Below, one piece after another: positions 22,146 through 31,679 of a DNA stretch of 64,000 nucleotides. The stretch is from Hellea sp. (GTDB taxonomy: Bacteria > Pseudomonadota > Alphaproteobacteria > Caulobacterales > Maricaulaceae): contig JAHDHS010000006.1 in assembly GCA_020631215.1 (NCBI GenBank), positions 38,592-102,591 on the forward strand, given 5' to 3'. The position numbers and the translations under genes were made by a program. The first letter of the stretch is position 1, and every line of letters begins with the position of its first letter. The notes beneath the pieces are model-generated. The model was not told where the DNA came from, did not search any database, and saw nothing but the letters and a program-made list of their open reading frames with translations.

Positions 22146-23519
22146 ATGCGAGTCATTATTTGTGGTGCGGGGCGTGTCGGCCACGGCCTGGCGTCCAGAT
22201 TGGCGGCGGAAGGCAATATGGTCACGGTTGTTGACCTGTCTTCAGAGCTCATTCGTCAGATTACAACAGAACTTGATGTGCGCGGCGTCGTGGGACATGG
22301 CAGCCATCCTGATGTTCTGGTCAAGGCCGGAATTGAAAGTGCGGATATGATCATAGCCGTCACCTATGCCGATGAAGTTAATATGATGGCCTGTCAGGTC
22401 GCGCATTCACTCTTTAATGTGCCGACCAAAGTTGCCCGGGTGAGAGCGCAAAGCTACCTCGATAATCGATGGAATGATCTTTACAGCCGTGAAAATATGC
22501 CAATCGATATCATCATCTCGCCAGAGATTGAAATTGGCAAGGCGATCCTTCGCCGCCTGAAAACGCCTGGCGCTTTTAATGTTGTTCCATTTGGTGAAGG
22601 GCGGGTGCAATTACTCGGCGTTAGAATTGAAGAAGATTGTCCGATCATTGAAACGCCGATCAAGCAGATACCGGATTTATTTACTGACCTTCATGCCGCG
22701 ATTGTCGGCATTAAACGCGATGGTGATATTTTTGCGCCCACTCAGGACGACCCCTTAAAGGCAGGCGATGAAGCTTACATCATAACCAAGGCTGAGCACG
22801 CATCGCGCCTATTGGAAGTATTAGGCACAAGAGGTGCTCAAGCCCGCCATATTGTTATTGTGAGCGGCGGGAATATCGGCACTTATGTTGCTGGACAGTT
22901 AGAGGCTGTATCAGGCCTTCGTGTCAGAGTGATTGAACGGAACAAGGAAACGGCGGAAACCGCCGCGCGCCTGCTGCCCAAGACCGTTATTCTGAATGGT
23001 GACGCCATGTCAGCGACGATACAGGAAGAAGCTGGTGTATCACATGCTGAAATGGTCATTTGCCTGACAAATGATGATAAAACGAATATCCTATCGGCGG
23101 TGCTGGCCAAGAAGCTTGGCGCGGGACATACGATCAGCTTGATCAATGAAGTTTCAATGCAGAAGATGCAGTCAGAGCTCGGGATTGATATGATCATTGA
23201 TCCGAGAGCCAGTACGATCAGCTCTATCCTGCGTCATGTTCGCCGCGGCCGAATTCTGGATGTCTATACTTTAGAACAGGGCGGGGCAGAGGTCATGGAA
23301 GGCGAGGTCTTGGAGACGTCACCTTTGGCGGGTAAAACACTTCGTGATGCGGGCCTTTCTGACGGGATTGCCTTGGGCGCTGTTTTGAACGGTGACGGCA
23401 TTGCTTTTCCGGATCCTGATCTACAAATCAAACAAGGTGACCGTATAATCCTGCTGGCCGAAAAAACGGCTTTAAAGGAAATCGAAGCCATGTTCCGGGT
23501 AAGTTCGGATTATTTCTAA
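22146..23519 (+). CDS. trkA: Trk system potassium transporter TrkA
   Basis: Two RCK_N/RCK_C repeats (MRVIICGAGRVGHGLASRLAAEGNMVTVVD; ARHIVIVSGGNIGTYVAGQLE). Confidence 0.96.
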   Translation: MRVIICGAGRVGHGLASRLAAEGNMVTVVDLSSELIRQITTELDVRGVVGHGSHPDVLVKAGIESADMIIAVTYADEVNMMACQVAHSLFNVPTKVARVRAQSYLDNRWNDLYSRENMPIDIIISPEIEIGKAILRRLKTPGAFNVVPFGEGRVQLLGVRIEEDCPIIETPIKQIPDLFTDLHAAIVGIKRDGDIFAPTQDDPLKAGDEAYIITKAEHASRLLEVLGTRGAQARHIVIVSGGNIGTYVAGQLEAVSGLRVRVIERNKETAETAARLLPKTVILNGDAMSATIQEEAGVSHAEMVICLTNDDKTNILSAVLAKKLGAGHTISLINEVSMQKMQSELGIDMIIDPRASTISSILRHVRRGRILDVYTLEQGGAEVMEGEVLETSPLAGKTLRDAGLSDGIALGAVLNGDGIAFPDPDLQIKQGDRIILLAEKTALKEIEAMFRVSSDYF

Positions 23520-23522
23520 ACC

Positions 23523-24965
23523 ATGGCGCTGACCCGCATCATATTGTGGTTGGGCAATAGCATTATTTTTTGTGCGGCCTTATTTGCCATAACATCTTTG
23601 ACGGCATTTCTGAGCACGGATTTTGACGCAGCTGTAAAGATGGGCGGCTTGACCATTGTCGCGGGGCTGGTCGGGACTATTTTAATTGCCACGACGTTCA
23701 ACACCTCCATGCGGGAAAGCAATGTCGAAGCGATTATATTCCTTATTCTATTCTGGCTGATAATGCCGTTTATATTTGCCTTTCCATTTCGGGTGCTGGG
23801 CGGCAGCGCAACTTATTTGACAGCTTATTTTGAAGCAGTTTCGGCTTTCACGACGACGGGCGCAAGCCAACTGACCGCGGATGCTCAGAGGCCAGCCTTG
23901 TTGTTTTGGCGGTCCCTTTTGCAATGGTTTGGCGGCGTCAGTTCTGCGACCTTTGCGGTCGTCATTCTTGCGTCATTAAATTTGACGGGAACCGGTGTAC
24001 ATCGTTCTTTGCTTTTTACACATAAAACAGGCGAATTATTCACCCGCTTGATGGGCATTGGGCGCATAGTGGCGGGTATTTATCTTTTTATTACATCGGC
24101 TGGGTTCATATTTATGGTTTTAGGCGGGGCTCCGGCATTTGAGTCTATTTGTCTGGCGTTAAGCGGGGTTGCAACAGGCGGTCTTTCACCTCGATCCGGC
24201 GCGCTCAGCGAATTCATGTCACCATTTTCAATCACGATTTTGGCTATTATTTGTACGCTGGGCGCTATGAATATTGCAGTCCTTTGGGATTTATTGCGTG
24301 GGCGCAATTGGAGGAATATTCGCCGATTGTTTAACAATGTGGAACATCGAGGCTTGTTTGGCATGTTGGCATTCATGATCGTTGTTGGCGTGATCTATGC
24401 CGGACCGCAAAACATCTTTTCTCTGCTGATTGACTCAATGTTTTTCGTTAGCACTGCCGGATTTCAGTATGATGTTATCAGTTTGGATGTAGTCCATCCG
24501 GTTATCCTAGTATGCGCGTCCTTAATTGGCGGAGCGGCCTTGTCTACGGCTGGCGGAGTCAAAGTTATAAGGATGCTGCTTTTGATACGGCACCTAAGCA
24601 CTGATTTGTCTCGCTTGTCTCATCCTTCCCGCGTTGTGCCCGTTACATTTAAGACACAGACAATTCCGGATCAGGCCTTTCTGTCTATTTGGATGTATTT
24701 TTTCGCCTACACGCTGTGTTTCGGCATAGGCATCACGGCCTTTGGAGCCACCGGCTTGTCATTGACAGACGCGATGACGGTGAGTGCCGCATCCTTATCG
24801 AATATGGGGCCGCTTTTGACATTGACCTATCCCGAATCAGGTTTGACATATGCTGATTTCAACAGCCTACAAATCTTTGTGTCCTCGATGCTTATGCTAC
24901 TGGGCCGGGTTGAAATTCTGGCAGCTATCGTCCTTGTAACTCCCGGCTTCTGGCGAAACACTTAA
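23523..24965 (+). CDS. trkH: TrkH family potassium uptake protein
   Basis: Multi-TM; YFEAVSAFTTTGASQL, LQWFGGVSSATFAVVILASLN, STAGG selectivity-like loops. Confidence 0.95.
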   Translation: MALTRIILWLGNSIIFCAALFAITSLTAFLSTDFDAAVKMGGLTIVAGLVGTILIATTFNTSMRESNVEAIIFLILFWLIMPFIFAFPFRVLGGSATYLTAYFEAVSAFTTTGASQLTADAQRPALLFWRSLLQWFGGVSSATFAVVILASLNLTGTGVHRSLLFTHKTGELFTRLMGIGRIVAGIYLFITSAGFIFMVLGGAPAFESICLALSGVATGGLSPRSGALSEFMSPFSITILAIICTLGAMNIAVLWDLLRGRNWRNIRRLFNNVEHRGLFGMLAFMIVVGVIYAGPQNIFSLLIDSMFFVSTAGFQYDVISLDVVHPVILVCASLIGGAALSTAGGVKVIRMLLLIRHLSTDLSRLSHPSRVVPVTFKTQTIPDQAFLSIWMYFFAYTLCFGIGITAFGATGLSLTDAMTVSAASLSNMGPLLTLTYPESGLTYADFNSLQIFVSSMLMLLGRVEILAAIVLVTPGFWRNT

Positions 24966-25073
24966 TTACAGTTCCTACCGCAAAATAGGCTTGCAAGCGG
25001 GGCGTCTCTGGGACAAGACACGATTGTGGGTTGTGCCCAACGAGGCGCTTAAAAGAATAAGAAAGGTCAAAAC

Positions 25074-25322
25074 ATGTCTGGTGACAAGAAACAAAATCTT
25101 CAGGACACATTTCTCAATTCCGTACGCAAATCCAAAACGCCTTTGACGATTTTTTTGGTCAATGGGGTGAAATTGCAGGGCGTGGTGACATGGTTTGATA
25201 ACTTCTGCGTCCTTCTGCGCCGCGATGGGCAAGTACAATTGGTCTATAAACATGCGATATCCACGATCATGCCTGGCGCCCCGGTCCAGCTTTTTGACCC
25301 TGAAATTGTGGATGACGAATAG
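25074..25322 (+). CDS. hfq: RNA chaperone Hfq
   Basis: [60 protein letters not shown]. Confidence 0.98.
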   Translation: MSGDKKQNLQDTFLNSVRKSKTPLTIFLVNGVKLQGVVTWFDNFCVLLRRDGQVQLVYKHAISTIMPGAPVQLFDPEIVDDE

Positions 25323-25327
25323 GCTCC

Positions 25328-26647
25328 ATGAAGGAACACGAAACCCGCATAGAACGGGCGTTCATAGCGCATCCAAAATTTTCCAATGCTCAGTCCAGTG
25401 ACGCCGATCACGATCTGGAAGAAGCCATTGGCCTTGCCGAAGCCTTAGGCGTTAAACCGATTGACGCTAAAATCATTCCGATCCGTGATCTGAAAGTTTC
25501 TAATTTCTTTGGCTCCGGGCAAATCGAAGATATTGGCGCGGTAATCAAAGCCAAAGATTTAAACCTCGTCATCGTCAATGCCGCGCTATCCCCGATCCAG
25601 CAGCGTAACCTTGAACGTATCTGGAAAGCCAAAGTCATTGACCGTGCAGGATTAATTCTGGAAATTTTTGGCTTAAGAGCAGCCACAAAAGAAGGGCGAT
25701 TGCAGGTTGAGTTGGCACGGCTGGCCTATGAACGATCCCGGCTTGTAAGGACATGGACTCACTTGGAGCGTCAAAGAGGCGGCACGGGTACGGTGGCGGG
25801 CCCGGGCGAAACCCAAATTGAGAGTGACCGTCGAATCTTAAACGACAAAATGACGATATTAAAGCGCAAGCTGGAAAATGTGCGCCGAACGCGAGGCTTG
25901 CAGAGGCAAAAACGCCAACGCGCCCCTGAGCGGGTCGTGGCCTTGGTCGGTTACACGAATGCCGGTAAGTCAACTTTGTTCAACCAGCTTACCACGGGCG
26001 GCGTGCTCGCACAGGATATGCTGTTTGCCACGCTCGATACAACGCACCGCATCCTGCCTTTGCCCAGCGGTCAATCCGCTATTTTATCGGATACTGTGGG
26101 TTTTATCTCCGATCTGCCGACAATGTTGATCACGGCGTTCCGGGCCACATTGGAGGAAGTTAAAGAAGCCGATATATTGCTGCATGTCCGGGATATGTCA
26201 GACCCATTAACCGAGCGCAGGCGCGAGGATGTGATGGATGTGCTGGAACAAATCGAAGCCGGCCCTGAACATGGACAGGAAATCATTGAGGTCTGGAACA
26301 AAGTTGATTTGCTAAATGACGTTGATGCGGCGGCTTTAAATGAACGGGCAGACGCGACCCGGCAATTAGAGGATATGATAAATGCACATGTGATCTCTTG
26401 CCTAACAAGTGACGGAATCGATGAATTGCGGCAGGGCATCGAAGACTCGCTGACGCGCCATGATCACATCCTGTCCGTCAACATCACGCCGCAGGCTTTT
26501 TCAGCGCGGGCTTGGCTGCATGAAAATGGTCATGTCATCGAAGAAAGCTCTGGTAAACATGGGATTGTCCGCATGAAAGTCAGGCTGTCCGAGTCAGATG
26601 CCGGTAAGTTCCGTGTCCGTCATTCCGAATTAATAGATGCGCTATAG
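25328..26647 (+). CDS. hflX: GTPase HflX
   Basis: RLQVELARLAYERSRLVRTWTHLERQRGGTGTVAGPGETQIESDRR, VALVGYTNAGKSTLFNQL. Confidence 0.97.
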   Translation: MKEHETRIERAFIAHPKFSNAQSSDADHDLEEAIGLAEALGVKPIDAKIIPIRDLKVSNFFGSGQIEDIGAVIKAKDLNLVIVNAALSPIQQRNLERIWKAKVIDRAGLILEIFGLRAATKEGRLQVELARLAYERSRLVRTWTHLERQRGGTGTVAGPGETQIESDRRILNDKMTILKRKLENVRRTRGLQRQKRQRAPERVVALVGYTNAGKSTLFNQLTTGGVLAQDMLFATLDTTHRILPLPSGQSAILSDTVGFISDLPTMLITAFRATLEEVKEADILLHVRDMSDPLTERRREDVMDVLEQIEAGPEHGQEIIEVWNKVDLLNDVDAAALNERADATRQLEDMINAHVISCLTSDGIDELRQGIEDSLTRHDHILSVNITPQAFSARAWLHENGHVIEESSGKHGIVRMKVRLSESDAGKFRVRHSELIDAL

Positions 26648-27397
26648 GCCTTTATTTTTGGCCTGACGCCACAAGGCCTCCAGCCCGTCAATATTCATTT
26701 CATTCAAAGACTTATCGGCATTGTCTTCAACATATTCAAAGCGCCGCTCAAATTTGGCATTGGTCCCGCGCAAAGCCGTTTCCGGATCAATGCCGGATTT
26801 ACGCGCCAGGTTTGTGACGGCGAATAATAAGTCTCCGATTTCTTCCTGGATTTTATCCTTGTCTTGGGTGAGCAGCGCGTCTTTCACTTCGGTCAATTCT
26901 TCGTCAATTTTGGCGAAGACGCCCTCCATATCCGGCCAATCGAAGCCAACCTTGGCCGCGCGTTTAGAGAGTTTTTCTGCCCGCATGAGTGCCGGCAGGG
27001 ATAAGGCCACGCCAGACAAGACACGATCATCGGTTTTGGCGCGTCGCTCTGCGGCCTTAATGCTTTCCCAGTCAGGTTTATCAGCGCCGGCAAAAACATG
27101 CGGGTGACGCCGAACCATTTTATCGACTAGCCCGTCACAGACATTATCCATATCAAAATGCCCGGCCTCTTCGGCCATGATCGCATGGAACAGAACCTGG
27201 AAGAGAAGATCGCCCAGTTCATCCTTTAAGGCGTCCATATCTTGCCGCTCGATTGCATCGGCGACTTCATAGGCTTCTTCAATTGTGTAAGGCGCGATGG
27301 TGTGAAAGTTTTGCTCCCTGTCCCAAGGGCAATCCCGTCTCAACCGCCCCATGAGCGTTTTGATGCGTTCATAAGGGGTGTCACCGGATATGCTCAT
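26642..27397 (-). CDS. mazG: Nucleoside triphosphate pyrophosphohydrolase MazG
   Basis: MGRLRRDCPWDREQNFHTIAPYTIEEAYEVADAIE, duplicated MazG domain; start ATG overlaps ccmD stop. Confidence 0.96.
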   Translation of the reverse strand: MSISGDTPYERIKTLMGRLRRDCPWDREQNFHTIAPYTIEEAYEVADAIERQDMDALKDELGDLLFQVLFHAIMAEEAGHFDMDNVCDGLVDKMVRRHPHVFAGADKPDWESIKAAERRAKTDDRVLSGVALSLPALMRAEKLSKRAAKVGFDWPDMEGVFAKIDEELTEVKDALLTQDKDKIQEEIGDLLFAVTNLARKSGIDPETALRGTNAKFERRFEYVEDNADKSLNEMNIDGLEALWRQAKNKGL

Positions 27398-27504
27398 GGC
27401 CGGGGTTTTGTCCATGTGCGGAAGACCAATATGCCAATCATAAGCGCGCTGATGCCATAGGCGGCCCAGATGAAAACGGCGTCTTTGCCAAGGTCAAGCA
27501 TCAT
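27394..27504 (-). CDS. ccmD: Heme exporter protein CcmD (36 aa, absent from the ORF track)
   Basis: Minus-strand translation MMLDLGKDAVFIWAAYGISALMIGILVFRTWTKPRP*; single TM, between ccmC and mazG with ATGA overlaps on both sides. Confidence 0.88.
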   Translation of the reverse strand: MMLDLGKDAVFIWAAYGISALMIGILVFRTWTKPRP

Positions 27505-28244
27505 GACAAAGTTTCCAGGGTCACTTTGGCCGGGTTTTGCGGGGCACTGCGTTCGGATCTCTGCCGCACGATGTCGGCCTCAGTGCCGCGTAGAGCCAGC
27601 CATGTGAGCAAGCATGTATAGCCCAGCGCCATCAGAGCCAAGGGTAGCAGCAATTCAGCCGGCAGGCCGGGTGTTCCGGGCTGACTGATTGTGGCAGTTT
27701 GGTGCAGGCTGTTCCACCATTCGACAGAAAACTTGATAATCGGGATATTGATCCAACCGACCATTCCTAAAATGCTGGCCAGCCGTGCCGCGCGCCGCCG
27801 GTCCGGTGTGAGGCTCCATATGGCTAGATAACCCAGATATATGAATAAAAGCACGAGGACTGATGTCATACGCCCATCCCATTGCCACCATGTGCCCCAA
27901 GCAACTTTGCCCCAAAGACTACCCGTAACCAAAGCAAGGACCGTAAATATTGCGCCAGGCCATGCCAGCGATTTTGCCGCGCTATCGGCAACGGGATGCC
28001 GCCAGATGAAACTCACGAGGCTGGCAATGGCGATGCCCGTATAGGCCGCCATGGCACACCAAGCGGCGGGTACGTGAACATACATCATCCGGACATTTTC
28101 GCCGTGATCCACGGCAGGTGGTGATCCGATTAAAGACAGATAAAGACCAGCCGCCAAAGCTATGGTCGCGCCCCATCCGGCCACAGGCACAGCAAAGCGC
28201 GAAAAGCGCAGAAACCGGGCCGGATTAGCAAGATAGTTGATCAT
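27501..28244 (-). CDS. ccmC: Heme ABC transporter permease CcmC
   Basis: Multi-TM; MMYVHVPAAWCAMAAYTGIA, WGKVAWGTWWQWDGRMTSVLVLLFIYLGYLAIW (WGTWW..DxR heme motif). Confidence 0.96.
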   Translation of the reverse strand: MINYLANPARFLRFSRFAVPVAGWGATIALAAGLYLSLIGSPPAVDHGENVRMMYVHVPAAWCAMAAYTGIAIASLVSFIWRHPVADSAAKSLAWPGAIFTVLALVTGSLWGKVAWGTWWQWDGRMTSVLVLLFIYLGYLAIWSLTPDRRRAARLASILGMVGWINIPIIKFSVEWWNSLHQTATISQPGTPGLPAELLLPLALMALGYTCLLTWLALRGTEADIVRQRSERSAPQNPAKVTLETLS

Positions 28245-28903
28245 GACGTCTCCAAATTCGCAGATAGAGCCGCGATAATTGCAGGGAAACCTAGCGCGAC
28301 ACTGACCAGACTTAAACCGAAAAGGATGCGTAATTCTGCCGCCATAATCCCGCTATCGGGAAAGGCTTTGGCGGCTGCCACGCCAAAGATAAGCGTTGGG
28401 ATCATCAAAGGCGCGGAAATTAAAATCGCCAGGAATCCGCCTGTTTTTTGTCCGCACAGCAAGGCACCCGAGAGGCCCATATAAATGGCGACGGCAGGCA
28501 GACCGATCAGCAGACTGATGATAAGGCCCGCTATTTGCGGCCCATTTAACCCAAAGAGTTGCGATAGGAGTGGCGTCATAACGACCAGAGGCAATAAGGT
28601 TAGCAGCGCGTAGTTTATAAGCTTCGCTGCGCTGACTGTGCCCATGCCAATTCCGGCCAGTTTAAACTGTGCCAAAGATCCGTCTTCCATCTCTCCGCGA
28701 AAGATTTGTGAGACGGATAGCAGCGCGGCAAAGATGAAGGCGAGCCAGGTCAATGGAAGGCTAAGCTCTGACAAGCGTGTCATTTGACCGCCCATGGCAA
28801 TGCCGCACAGCGCCAAAAACAGCGCAAAGAAAATAAGGCTGAGTGCCCAATGACCGCCAGATCGCATAGCGAGTTTGATATCCCGGGCAATGATCGCGCG
28901 CAT
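28241..28903 (-). CDS. ccmB: Heme exporter protein CcmB
   Basis: Multi-TM; IIARDIKLAMRSGG N-terminus, LLSVSQIFRGEMEDGSLAQF. Confidence 0.93.
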   Translation of the reverse strand: MRAIIARDIKLAMRSGGHWALSLIFFALFLALCGIAMGGQMTRLSELSLPLTWLAFIFAALLSVSQIFRGEMEDGSLAQFKLAGIGMGTVSAAKLINYALLTLLPLVVMTPLLSQLFGLNGPQIAGLIISLLIGLPAVAIYMGLSGALLCGQKTGGFLAILISAPLMIPTLIFGVAAAKAFPDSGIMAAELRILFGLSLVSVALGFPAIIAALSANLETS

Positions 28904-29550
28904 TACTGCCTCCCCAGCGTCAGGCGCATGACGCGCTCTGCCGCAATATCGGCCGGGTTATGAGAGGCGATGACGGCCATTCCGCCGCGGGCCAGATGTT
29001 GCCTCACGATATCTGTGACCAGAGACCTGCCGTCCGCGTCCAGCCCGGCCATCGGTTCATCCATCACCCAGATAGGTCGGTTTGCTACTAACAGTCTGGC
29101 AAGGGACAAGCGCCGCTTTTGACCGGCGGATAAGTGCTGCGTTTTCGTGCTTAGCGCGGTTGCCAGACCAACATAGGACAGCGCCGACAGCGGGGGGCAT
29201 GATCCTGTCACCATGCGTCCCCAAAACTCAAAATCCTCTGCCAATGTCAGGCCAGCTTTGGTGTAACCATTATGCGTTTGATAAGATAGGCTGCTTTCCG
29301 GCCGAATGGCCCCAGACCCATCATACCAGCCAATACATTTAGGTGGCAGGCGTATTAGCCCCGCTAACATTTTCAGCAAAGTCGTCTTACCTATGCCGTT
29401 TTCGCCGACTATCCACAGCAGTTCCCCTGAACTGACATCTGCGGTTAAGTCTGTGAACAGCACCCGACCGTCAAAACGGGCCTCGGCATTTCGTATCTGA
29501 ACACGATATTGCGCGAATTGCGTCTGAAAATATGGCGTTTCTTGGTTCAC
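28903..29550 (-). CDS. ccmA: Heme ABC exporter ATP-binding protein CcmA
   Basis: Walker A GENGIGKTTLLKML, LSAGQKRRLSLARL, WVMDEPMAGLD. Confidence 0.95.
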   Translation of the reverse strand: MNQETPYFQTQFAQYRVQIRNAEARFDGRVLFTDLTADVSSGELLWIVGENGIGKTTLLKMLAGLIRLPPKCIGWYDGSGAIRPESSLSYQTHNGYTKAGLTLAEDFEFWGRMVTGSCPPLSALSYVGLATALSTKTQHLSAGQKRRLSLARLLVANRPIWVMDEPMAGLDADGRSLVTDIVRQHLARGGMAVIASHNPADIAAERVMRLTLGRQ

Positions 29551-29624
29551 GCTCTGCCTATATGCCGCGGGCGGCGGCCTGTCACCCCGTTTGCGTGTCG
29601 CGCCGGACAGCTCTATAATTCGGC

Positions 29625-30047
29625 ATGGTTATTCAAAAGAAACACCGCCGCATGGTCACGCTGTTGATCTGCGCCGTCTTATTGGTTTTCGGGGTGTGGA
29701 TCATCCTGTCCGCTCTGAAACAGAATTCGCAGTTCTTCTATAATGCCAGCGATGTGGTCGCTTCGGGTTTTAAGCCGGAGTCAGAACCTTTCCGGATTGG
29801 CGGTCTGGTCAAAGATGGCTCAGTTCAGACGTCCGGTATCACCACAAATTTTCAGATTGTTGATTTTGAGCGCGAGATGAAACCCCCGCTCTCCGTGAGT
29901 TATTCGGGGGCGCTACCGGATTTGTTCCGTGAGGGGCAGGGCGTGGTTGTTTCCGGCCGGTTGCTGGGCCCGACTGAGTTTGCCGCCGAGACTGTCCTGG
30001 CCAAACATGATGAAAACTATCAGCCAAAAATCGATTATCAAGAGTAG
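29625..30047 (+). CDS. ccmE: Cytochrome c maturation protein CcmE
   Basis: N-terminal TM, FRIGGLVKDGSV, heme-binding His/Tyr motif VLAKHDENYQP. Confidence 0.93.
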   Translation: MVIQKKHRRMVTLLICAVLLVFGVWIILSALKQNSQFFYNASDVVASGFKPESEPFRIGGLVKDGSVQTSGITTNFQIVDFEREMKPPLSVSYSGALPDLFREGQGVVVSGRLLGPTEFAAETVLAKHDENYQPKIDYQE

Positions 30048-30355
30048 GGTGAATGGCAAACGGTTTGGCCGATGTGGGGCAACCTCACCGTTTACCGGCC
30101 TATCTTTCGATAAGCTTGACCTAGGTGGCACATAAAATTTCTAATTGGGAGTGTTCACTGCAGTAATACTAAAAAAATATGCAGAAAAACCGCAAAGAAG
30201 CACAATTTTTTCAATGTTTTACAACTTTTGTTTTATGTGTTGTAGATAGTTCTTGCCCTGCGTGAAAGATGTCAGTCGGCGCGGAAAAATGATTCTTATT
30301 GCTAGGCGATATGACGTAGTGACTACAGGCGAGAAAAGGGGATAATAATCAGTCT

Positions 30356-31561
30356 ATGAACGATCAACCGGATATGATTATTGTCGGTGCCGGGCTCTCC
30401 GGCCTGTTGACGGCGTGGCGCTGTCTGGACGTCAATCCGGAGCTGTCCGTGTTGGTCATTGAGGGGAGCGACCGCATTGCCGGAGATCATACTTGGTCAT
30501 TTAATCTAACCGATGTGGATGAAAGCCTGCGCGACTGGATCAAACCTTTCATAGCCTATCAATGGGATAGCTATGATGTGAAATTCCCAAAGCGGGAACG
30601 AACGCTCGATATCGCTTATTGCACGGGAAATAGCGAAACGCTGCGGGCCTGTGTGCAGCCGCATATTGATAGCGGACGGTTACAGGTGAGGCTCAACACC
30701 AAAGCAGCTGAACTAACGGAAGACAGTGTGACCTTGGAAAGGGGAGAGGTTCTAACCGCGAATTGTGTGTTAGATGCGCGGGGGTTTAAGCCCAATGACA
30801 ACGTGTTTCTCGGCTATCAGAAATTTGTCGGTCATGTCATTAAGACCGCTAAGCCGCATGGCGTGAAACGGCCTATCATTATGGACGCGACGGTCAAGCA
30901 ACTCGGCGGCTATCGTTTCGTCTATTGCCTACCCTATAGCGAGACCGAAATCCTCGTTGAAGATACCTATTATACGGACGGCCCGGAGCTACAGAGACAG
31001 GAAGTTGATGCCCGGATCAAGGACTACATCCGCGATAATCTCGGTGTGAGTGACTATGAGATGGTCAGGCGGGAGAAGGGAGTATTGCCGATTACTTTGG
31101 CTGTGAACGAATTAGAATTCAATAACATTCAAAAAATAGGCATACGTGGAGGGTTCTATCATGCTGTCACAGGTTATAGCTTTCCGGTTGCCCTAAAAAC
31201 TGCGGATAGTTCAGCTTTCAACTTAGATTTTTATTATTCCGATGCTAAAAAACATTCTCCGTTTTATGATTATAGAGCGAACAAGCATATCTCAGGGCAT
31301 ATAAAAAAAGAGCGCTTTCTCCGCCTCCTCAATCGCATGCTCTTCCGCGCCGCGAAACCCGAGGAACGGTACAAAGTCCTGCAACGCTTTTACGGCCTGC
31401 CGCAGGGGCTGATTGAGCGGTTTTACGCGGGCACGCTCACCAAAGCGGACAAGCTGCGTATTCTCACCGGCAAGCCGCCCGTACATGTGACAAAGGCGCT
31501 CTATAATTTCTCGGAGAAAGCCTTTATCAAGCGGGAAAGAGCTAAGAGAGAATCTGAGTGA
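30356..31561 (+). CDS. crtY: Lycopene beta-cyclase
   Basis: DMIIVGAGLSGLLTAWR, DHTWSFN, YRFVYCLPYSETEILVEDTYYTDGP, GIRGGFYHAVTGYSFPVAL. Confidence 0.93.
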   Translation: MNDQPDMIIVGAGLSGLLTAWRCLDVNPELSVLVIEGSDRIAGDHTWSFNLTDVDESLRDWIKPFIAYQWDSYDVKFPKRERTLDIAYCTGNSETLRACVQPHIDSGRLQVRLNTKAAELTEDSVTLERGEVLTANCVLDARGFKPNDNVFLGYQKFVGHVIKTAKPHGVKRPIIMDATVKQLGGYRFVYCLPYSETEILVEDTYYTDGPELQRQEVDARIKDYIRDNLGVSDYEMVRREKGVLPITLAVNELEFNNIQKIGIRGGFYHAVTGYSFPVALKTADSSAFNLDFYYSDAKKHSPFYDYRANKHISGHIKKERFLRLLNRMLFRAAKPEERYKVLQRFYGLPQGLIERFYAGTLTKADKLRILTGKPPVHVTKALYNFSEKAFIKRERAKRESE

Positions 31562-31585
31562 CGTTACCACCCATATCCCTAAATT

Positions 31586-31661
31586 CCGCTCATTCCCGCG
31601 AAAGCAGGAGACCAGAGCGGGTTTTTGTGACTTTTTCACGGGACCCCAGCCTAGGCTGGGG
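31586..31661. repeat. Palindromic element(s) between crtY and crtI, related to the pdhC-linker elements
   Basis: CCGCTC...GAGCGG (31586-31620) then CCCCAGCctaGGCTGGGG (31644-31661); the latter resembles pdhC copy 3 (CCCCAGCgcagGCTGGGG). Confidence 0.7.
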
Positions 31662-31679
31662 TGAGCGGGTAGTCGGAGC

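Noticed and set aside
30066-30105. AAACGGT...ACCGTTT inverted repeat after ccmE as a terminator
   Set aside because: Short arms with long spacer and no U-tract; not convincing
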